Assembly (NCBI GenBank): GCA_944324645.1
Contig: CALUXB010000001.1
Coordinates: 492,837 to 556,836, forward strand
Direction: 5' to 3'
Length of the DNA: 64,000 nt
DNA from: an uncultured Elusimicrobiales bacterium
GTDB taxonomy: Bacteria; Elusimicrobiota; Elusimicrobia; Elusimicrobiales; Elusimicrobiaceae
A model generated the notes under the pieces. It searched no databases and was not told where the DNA came from. It saw only the letters and a program-made list of their open reading frames with translations. Below, in pieces: positions 59,371-64,000 of this stretch. Within the stretch, counting starts at the first letter, position 1; each line of letters opens with the position of its first letter. The translations under genes were made by a program, and so were the position numbers.

Positions 59371-60564
59371 TTATAAAATATTTGTCGGCTCTTGTCTTTT
59401 ATACTCCAGCAGCTTGGCTGATACCGAGCCAATAAACACTTCCACCTGCATTTTGACGGGCATTTTGTATTCGTCGTCTGTGAGCCAAACCTTTAAGCTT
59501 TTGCCTTTAGATACAAAAATTCCTTCCCCGCGCAGCTGCGGCTCCACTACAATACAGTCAAAGGTGCCGGCGTCTGTCTTAACTTTTTCTTTTTTAAGCA
59601 CCTTGACTACCAGCGGGTATTGCTTTTCGCGGTTGACGATGTCAAACACAATGTCCTGCCCGGGCACCAGCTTTTGAGAGCGCACATAATAAAGCGAGGT
59701 TAAAATATCCAGCACTTTTGTATCCAGCGGGCCTTGAATGTCCCAGCCGTCTTTTTTCTTTTTAATTTTGCCGCTGTAGGTGTGGTTTTTATAGTCAAAA
59801 GTCAGCCATTCGTCGCGTATGTAGCCGCCTTCGCGCACGCTTTGTCCGTAGCCTAGGGAATAGAAATTTTCTGCGTCCAGCCAGGATTGGTTGACGTCGC
59901 GCACCTTGAAAAATGCGTCTATTACCGTGGCGGAAAAAGCGGTGGTCTGCAGTAAATAAGCGGGTCGTCCGTTGATATTGACCAGGCCGCGGTTGCGTAT
60001 ATACGCCGTGCCGGCTTTAATAAATGAATAGTACACACCGTATTTTAGTTGTTCATACGCCCACGGCGCGTGCTGGGGGGCTTGGGCGTCTGGCTGTAAG
60101 GCGGCGTAGGGGTGTAATATGCGTCCTTCAAAATCAATTAAATCTTCATTCTCAAATACAGCTTGGTCCGGCGCCGGCTGCGGCGGCTGGGGCTGCTGTG
60201 ATGAAGCAGCGGCGGTTTGGGCGGGCTGCGTTTCGGTTTGCTCCGCTTGGGCCGCGGTGGTTTGGGCGGGCTGGGCAGCGCGCTGTGCGGCGGTGGAAGT
60301 TGGCTGTTCCAACGGGACGGCTGTTGGGGTTTGCTCAGCGGAGCGGGAAGTGAAATCTGACGTTTGGGTTTGGAACGGCGGGGTATCGGCAACATTTGAT
60401 AAAGAAGGATTTTGTACGGCACGGGCTAGAGTTTTTACGTCTTGGGCCGGGGCGGCCCCTTGCGGAGCTAGCAAGGTTTGTTGTGAAAGGGCGGAAGTTT
60501 TATTCTGCGCGTAACAAGCCGCCAGCAACGTACACCCCAGCAAAAGCCCCAGTATTTTACGCAT
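59371..60564 (-). CDS. DUF3108 lipoprotein with Gln/Ala/Pro-rich linker
   Basis: A 397-residue lipoprotein: signal MRKILGLLLGCTLLAAC with lipidated Cys17. Residues 18-140 are a Gln/Ala/Thr/Pro-rich low-complexity linker. The remainder matches DUF3108, a beta-rich domain: LKYGVYYSFIKAGTAYI near its start, then SYGQ-like and KKDGWDI elements and VWLTDDEYKMPVKMQVEV near the end. The function of the family is unknown; it is found in Gram-negative envelopes. It lies inside an LPS operon, between gmhB (overlapping by 8 bp) and rfaE1 (22 bp), so a role in LPS or outer-membrane assembly is plausible. Confidence 0.83.
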   Translation of the reverse strand: MRKILGLLLGCTLLAACYAQNKTSALSQQTLLAPQGAAPAQDVKTLARAVQNPSLSNVADTPPFQTQTSDFTSRSAEQTPTAVPLEQPTSTAAQRAAQPAQTTAAQAEQTETQPAQTAAASSQQPQPPQPAPDQAVFENEDLIDFEGRILHPYAALQPDAQAPQHAPWAYEQLKYGVYYSFIKAGTAYIRNRGLVNINGRPAYLLQTTAFSATVIDAFFKVRDVNQSWLDAENFYSLGYGQSVREGGYIRDEWLTFDYKNHTYSGKIKKKKDGWDIQGPLDTKVLDILTSLYYVRSQKLVPGQDIVFDIVNREKQYPLVVKVLKKEKVKTDAGTFDCIVVEPQLRGEGIFVSKGKSLKVWLTDDEYKMPVKMQVEVFIGSVSAKLLEYKRQEPTNIL

Positions 60565-61117
60565 ATTTTTTATCCTCTCTTAGTATATACCGCGCGGCAT
60601 AAAGCATATCTTTTGCCGCAAAATTTGGCTTTAAATCGGGGTATTTCTGCAGGTGTTTTTTGCCGTTGGCGGTGGTGACCAGCACACTTTTAAAGCCCAG
60701 CCCGCGGCCAAAAAGTACGTCGGCCTTTTTGTCGCCCACCATAAAAGAGCGCGCCGGGTCTATGTGGTATTTGCGCACCAGCCGCTCGCCCAGCAGAGTA
60801 CCGGGTTTGCGGCAGGAGCATTTTTCATCGGGGCTGTGCGGGCAAAATACAATTTTTTTTATTGGGACGGGCTGGAGCAGCTCCTGCAAACGCGCGTGTA
60901 CGGCGCGGACTTCTTTTTCCGTGAAATAGCCGCGCCCGATGCCGGACTGGTTGGACACGATAAAAAAAACAAAGCCCGCTTTTTGCAGTTTTTTCAGGGC
61001 AGGCAAAACGGGGGCGTAGAGTTTGACTTTGGCCGGGTCGCTTAAATAGGTGCCCGGTTTTTCGTGGATGAGGGTGCCGTCGCGGTCAAAAAAGACCGCT
61101 TTTATTTGATTTTGCAT
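60557..61117 (-). CDS. gmhB: D-glycero-D-manno-heptose 1,7-bisphosphate 7-phosphatase
   Basis: A 186-residue HAD phosphatase. Motif I is FFDRDGTLIHEKPGTY, motif II is VSNQSGIGRGYF, the zinc loop is C-P-H-S-P-D-E-K-C-S-C, and motif IV is VGDKKADVLFG. It removes the 7-phosphate in ADP-heptose synthesis, acting after the kinase encoded downstream. Its start overlaps the acyltransferase end by 16 bp. Typical length and complete motifs. Confidence 0.94.
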   Translation of the reverse strand: MQNQIKAVFFDRDGTLIHEKPGTYLSDPAKVKLYAPVLPALKKLQKAGFVFFIVSNQSGIGRGYFTEKEVRAVHARLQELLQPVPIKKIVFCPHSPDEKCSCRKPGTLLGERLVRKYHIDPARSFMVGDKKADVLFGRGLGFKSVLVTTANGKKHLQKYPDLKPNFAAKDMLYAARYILREDKKYA

Positions 61118-62040
61118 TCCGGGTGCTCCTCAAACCAGCGCTGGCCTTCTTTTTCTCTTTTCCAGCGGTTGTGCGCCCAAAGCCAGTTTTGGGGGTTTTG
61201 GCGTATCCAGCCTTCATAAATATCGGTCAGTTGGCGCACAAAAAGGCGGATATTGTCTTGGCTATATTCTTTAGGCGGCAAAATGGGGTCTTCCACTGTG
61301 CAGACCAGTTTGTCGTGTTCGCGCGTAACCACGACGGGAAACACCGGCACCTGCAGGCGTATAGCCAGCAGCGCCGTGATGGGGGAAATGGCGGCGGGCC
61401 GGCCTAAAAAATGCATAAAAATTTCACTGGCTACGACATTTTGGTCTGTCAGAATGCCAATGAGTTTGCCGCGTTTAAGCCAGCGCGCACAAGCAAAAAA
61501 CGGGTTGGCATCGTGATTGCTGTAGAAGGTGCGCCCGCCGAAAATATTGCGCAGGCGGTTGGTTTCTTCGTCCACATAGGGGTTGTCCACGCGCTGGGCC
61601 AACACGGCTTTGTCTAAGCCATATACGGAAACGGCTAGGCCAAAGGCTTCCCAGTTGGTAAAATGCCCGATATGAATAATGCCGCCGGTTTTGTTTTTTT
61701 CGGCTTGCTGCATTTTTTCAATCCCGCGCACGATGACGTGTTTTTTAAATTGTTGCGGGCAATAAGAAGAGAGTTTTATAAACTCCGCCAAAATTTGCCC
61801 CATATTGCGCCAGGAGTTAATGGCAATATCATAGACTTCTTGCGGTGATTTGTCTGGAAAAGCGCGGGCGATATCGTTTAAGTTGCGGTTAAAACGCTTT
61901 TTCATTATATGGGCCGCCATACCCGTGCAGAAGCGCCCTACCGCACGCGCTGCCCGGTAAGGCAGCAGGCGCAACGTCCAACACACCGCTTTTAGTCCGG
62001 CGTATTGCATAAAATAAGAGGGGGACTTTTGAAAACGCAT
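61102..62040 (-). CDS. Lipid A acyltransferase (LpxL/HtrB family)
   Basis: A 312-residue membrane-associated acyltransferase. The catalytic H-x4-E motif is H-F-T-N-W-E in IIHIGHFTNWEAFG; conserved downstream elements are LIGILTDQNV and PVFPVVVTREHD, and the C-terminal part has NWLWAHNRWKR, the W-x-H-x-R-W pattern of LpxL/HtrB. It adds a secondary acyl chain to lipid A using acyl-ACP. It heads the operon lpxL-gmhB-DUF3108-rfaE1-kdsB on the - strand. Which acyl position it modifies (LpxL or LpxM) is not resolved. A TATAAT lies five bases before the start. Confidence 0.92.
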   Translation of the reverse strand: MRFQKSPSYFMQYAGLKAVCWTLRLLPYRAARAVGRFCTGMAAHIMKKRFNRNLNDIARAFPDKSPQEVYDIAINSWRNMGQILAEFIKLSSYCPQQFKKHVIVRGIEKMQQAEKNKTGGIIHIGHFTNWEAFGLAVSVYGLDKAVLAQRVDNPYVDEETNRLRNIFGGRTFYSNHDANPFFACARWLKRGKLIGILTDQNVVASEIFMHFLGRPAAISPITALLAIRLQVPVFPVVVTREHDKLVCTVEDPILPPKEYSQDNIRLFVRQLTDIYEGWIRQNPQNWLWAHNRWKREKEGQRWFEEHPECKIK

Positions 62041-62051
62041 ACCCTATTATA
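62041..62051 (-). promoter_or_regulatory. Predicted leaderless or near-leaderless promoter of the LPS operon
   Basis: On the - strand a perfect TATAAT (62051-62046) is followed by AGGGT and then ATG 62040. With only five bases between, transcription should begin within or next to the start codon. AGGG is too close to act as a ribosome site. Confidence 0.55.
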
Positions 62052-62187
62052 CTATTTTTACGCTATTTTACCGTACGCGAAAAGGCCGGTGCACAGCGCC
62101 CGGCCCACTGGCGACGGAGCAGCCCGGATTTTCCTTTCCGATTCATTTTTGAGCCTCCGGCAAATAGGCAAAATAAAAGTGCAGAAA

Positions 62188-62196
62188 TGCTAAAAT
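62188..62196 (+). promoter_or_regulatory. Extended -10 promoter of lpxK
   Basis: TGC-TAAAAT at 62188-62196, with the start at 62229 and a GAGGT ribosome site in between. It overlaps the alternative upstream ATG (62187), which argues against that start. Confidence 0.55.
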
Positions 62197-62228
62197 ATAT
62201 CAAAATATTTGGCGTGAGGTTAAAAACT

Positions 62229-63329
62229 ATGGACGCGTTGTCTTTGCGGGAAAAACTGAAACAAAATTGGGCAGGAAGGCTGCTGTTGCTGTTTGCCAGC
62301 AAAATATATGGCTTAGGTGCTTGGGTGGACCGCGCCTGCTACGAAAACGGCTGGAAAACCGTCAAAACGGTCAATTCCCGCGTGGTGTGCATCGGAAATA
62401 TTACCGCAGGAGGAACGGGGAAAACGACGGCTGTTTTGCTGGCGGCTACGGCGCTTGCCAAAGAAGGGATTCGCGTGGCTATTGTGTCGCGCGGGTATAA
62501 ACGCCAGCAAAATAAAGATGAGGTCGTCGTTTTGTTTGATAATCCGGACGCAGACTGGCGCAGCGCCGGCGATGAGCCGTATATGATGAGCCGCGTGTTA
62601 AACCAATACAAAGTGCCCATCGTCATCGGGCGCGACCGGGCCGCCGCCGCCACAGAAGCCTTGCGCCGCTTTAAAAGCCAAATTATTTTGTTAGACGACG
62701 GGCTGCAGCACCACCGTTTAAAACGCGACGCCAATATCATTTTAATAGACGCCAAAAATCCTTTTGGCGGCGGTTATTTGCTGCCGTTGGGTAATTTGCG
62801 TGAGCCGCTTTCCGCCCTCAAGCGCGCCTCTTTGGTGGTGCTGACACATTGCGACCAAGCTTCCGAGCGGGAGCTGGAAGCCGCCAAAGATAAAATCCGC
62901 GAATATAATGATTTGGTGGAAATTTTGGAAAGCGAACACAAGCCGGAGTATTACTTTGACATTTGCAAAGGGGAAAAAGTGAATTTGCAGGACGTCAAAG
63001 GCGACGCAGCTTGCTTTAGCGCTTTAGGCCACCCGGAAACCTTTGAAAATACGCTCAAAGGTCTGGGGCTGACGCTCAAACAGGTGTGGCGCTTTCCGGA
63101 CCACGAACGATATACAGAAGACAACCTCTATACTTTTGAGCAAACCCGCGCGGGCCTGCCGCTGGTTACCACGTTTAAGGATTTTGTCAAATTCCCCGAT
63201 AACTGGCGCGATATTTTGACCGGCGGAGTATATGTGTTGTCGGTAAATCTCAAAATCCGCGGCGCAGAGACGGAGTTTAATAAGTTCACGGATGTGCTCT
63301 ATCCCAAGTTTTCCCAAATGAGGAGATAG
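62229..63329 (+). CDS. lpxK: Tetraacyldisaccharide 4'-kinase
   Basis: A 366-residue membrane-associated kinase. The Walker A motif is GNITAGGTGKTTAVLL, and the conserved LLDDGLQHHRLKRD with Asp follows. The N-terminal hydrophobic helix (RLLLLFASKIYGLG) anchors it to the inner membrane. It phosphorylates the 4' position of the lipid A precursor, just before Kdo transfer. I use ATG 62229, with GAGGT eight bases upstream; the longer frame from 62187 overlaps the promoter. It is divergent from lpxL, so lipid A synthesis genes share this intergenic region. Confidence 0.95.
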   Translation: MDALSLREKLKQNWAGRLLLLFASKIYGLGAWVDRACYENGWKTVKTVNSRVVCIGNITAGGTGKTTAVLLAATALAKEGIRVAIVSRGYKRQQNKDEVVVLFDNPDADWRSAGDEPYMMSRVLNQYKVPIVIGRDRAAAATEALRRFKSQIILLDDGLQHHRLKRDANIILIDAKNPFGGGYLLPLGNLREPLSALKRASLVVLTHCDQASERELEAAKDKIREYNDLVEILESEHKPEYYFDICKGEKVNLQDVKGDAACFSALGHPETFENTLKGLGLTLKQVWRFPDHERYTEDNLYTFEQTRAGLPLVTTFKDFVKFPDNWRDILTGGVYVLSVNLKIRGAETEFNKFTDVLYPKFSQMRR

Positions 63330-63348
63330 ATTTTCTGTTTGCCAAAAG

Positions 63349-63373
63349 CCCCGCGCCAAACGCGGGGTTTTTT
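63349..63373 (+). terminator. Intrinsic terminator of lpxK
   Basis: CCCCGCG-CCAAA-CGCGGGG followed by six T. Confidence 0.92.
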
Positions 63374-63539
63374 GTTGTATGAAAGTTGCTTGGCATAGGG
63401 GCAAGCTTTCTTTTGGTTAGGCACAGACGAGATATGTTGGAGAAGGAGTTGCTGGAAGCGAGTTTTTAATCGCCGGAGCGGCTTCTTTTTTGCGGCGTGA
63501 CGGAAGGCGTATTTGGGGCAGGAGTGCAGAAGGGGCTTG

Positions 63540-63580
63540 TTTTTTTTTGATAAATTTTGCCTATGAACACAATTTATCAA
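63540..63580 (+). promoter_or_regulatory. Pilin 5' element, copy 4 (diverged, T9)
   Basis: T9 (63540-63548), TAAATT (63551-63556), six bases, ATG 63563. The outer palindrome arms (TTTGATAAATT/AATTTATCAAA) are intact, but the inner pairs have drifted on both sides. The T-tract is three bases shorter than in copies 1-3 and no -35 box sits at the equivalent distance, so this copy may be weak or off. Confidence 0.6.
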
Positions 63581-64000
63581 AAAATCATTTCCCGCTATAA
63601 AAACCCTCTAAAACGCAGATTTGGCGGCTTTACGCTTATTGAGTTGTTAGTCGTGGTGCTGATTATCGGCATTTTAGCTGCCGTTGCCTTGCCGCAATAT
63701 CGGCTGGCGGTGGAAAAGAGCCGCGCCATGCAGGTGGTAATAGCGGTTAGAGCCATCAGCGACTCTTTTGAACGGTATTATATGGCTAATGGGAATTATG
63801 GGCCTAATATTTCTGGGGATAGTCTTGTTGATTTTTCCGTATTGGATATTTCTATGCCTGATGTGGATGGTTTTTATTATTTCAGACACCAAAATATTTA
63901 TGTGGCAGCCAAAAGAAAAAACAGCGATACTATCTATACTATCTCTAAGACTTTAAAGAACGGCACCCAAAATGCAGAATGGCAGAAAAGAGGACTGACT
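63563..64000 (+). CDS. Type IV pilin (palindrome class), truncated by the window edge
   Basis: An open frame of 146 codons with no stop before the window ends. The leader MNTIYQKIISRYKNPLKRRF is followed by the cleavage Gly and [20 protein letters not shown], then LPQYRLAVEKSRAMQVVIAV; Glu5 is present. Later parts include FERYYMANGNYGPN, aligning with FYMANGHYTT of the tandem pilins at 54-56 kb. It is the fourth member of the long-leader class. The C-terminal end and any Cys pair lie outside the window. Confidence 0.85.
   Translation, partial: MNTIYQKIISRYKNPLKRRFGGFTLIELLVVVLIIGILAAVALPQYRLAVEKSRAMQVVIAVRAISDSFERYYMANGNYGPNISGDSLVDFSVLDISMPDVDGFYYFRHQNIYVAAKRKNSDTIYTISKTLKNGTQNAEWQKRGLT

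Noticed and set aside
1-64000. CRISPR array, rRNA operon, riboswitch
   Set aside because: No regularly spaced repeats, no rRNA segments and no riboswitch motif that I can recognise.

Overview
The window reads as a chromosomal segment of a Gram-negative (LPS-bearing) bacterium carrying an unusually large number of type IV pilin-like genes. Lipid A, Kdo and heptose genes, an outer-membrane barrel, lipoproteins and a phage Rz/Rz1 spanin pair all imply an outer membrane. The density of short pilin ORFs sharing a GFTLIELL-type N terminus, scattered singly among housekeeping genes, recalls Elusimicrobiota such as Elusimicrobium from animal guts. That assignment is inference; no marker here settles it.

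Layout. (1) 1-6371: the end of a secretion ATPase, its GspF/PilC membrane partner, six pseudopilin-type genes in an order like gspG-H-I-J-K, and an exported HExxH peptidase. (2) About 6.4-25.5 kb: a podovirus-type morphogenesis and lysis block on the + strand: small and large terminase, portal, Bbp19-like, scaffold, major capsid, Bbp16-like, two tail tubular proteins, T7 gp13-like and gp14-like proteins, a probable ejection protein, a tail fibre with a leucine-rich C-terminal region, a lysis cassette (M15 endolysin, holin-like, embedded Rz/Rz1), and two opposite-strand membrane-protein genes. No integrase, repressor, replication gene or att repeat is visible. (3) 25.5-29.6 kb: two pilin genes (-), an O-antigen-ligase/TPR protein (+) and tRNA-Thr(CGT). 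(4) 29.9-33.2 kb (-): SPFH protein, NfeD, SirB1-like protein, OmpA-family lipoprotein. (5) 33.3-38.1 kb (+): yceD-rpmF-plsX-fabG-acpP-rnc and an anchored ankyrin protein. (6) 38.4-43.5 kb: FtsA-like protein (-) divergent from an ABC-F ATPase and a DEAD-box helicase (+). (7) 43.6-45.6 kb: a pilin (-) and a strongly initiated outer-membrane barrel (+). (8) 46.0-54.0 kb: alpha-2-macroglobulin coupled to pbpC. (9) 54.0-55.9 kb: three tandem pilin genes with an identical palindromic 5' element. (10) 55.9-63.4 kb: pyrG, then the envelope series lpxL-gmhB-DUF3108-rfaE1-kdsB on the - strand, and lpxK on the + strand. (11) 63.5-64.0 kb: a fourth palindrome-type pilin gene cut off by the window edge.

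The least expected signals are regulatory. Several transcription units begin with a -10-like box 5-7 nt before the start codon and have no usable Shine-Dalgarno sequence, which predicts leaderless mRNAs. Four pilin genes combine this with a T9-T12 tract in or next to the predicted -35/-10 spacer and a palindrome of up to 44 bp with the ATG in its centre. Such an arrangement could allow phase-variable pilin expression. The phage block starts with a perfect -35/17/-10 promoter whose predicted +1 lies in a dyad that looks like an operator or an attenuator.
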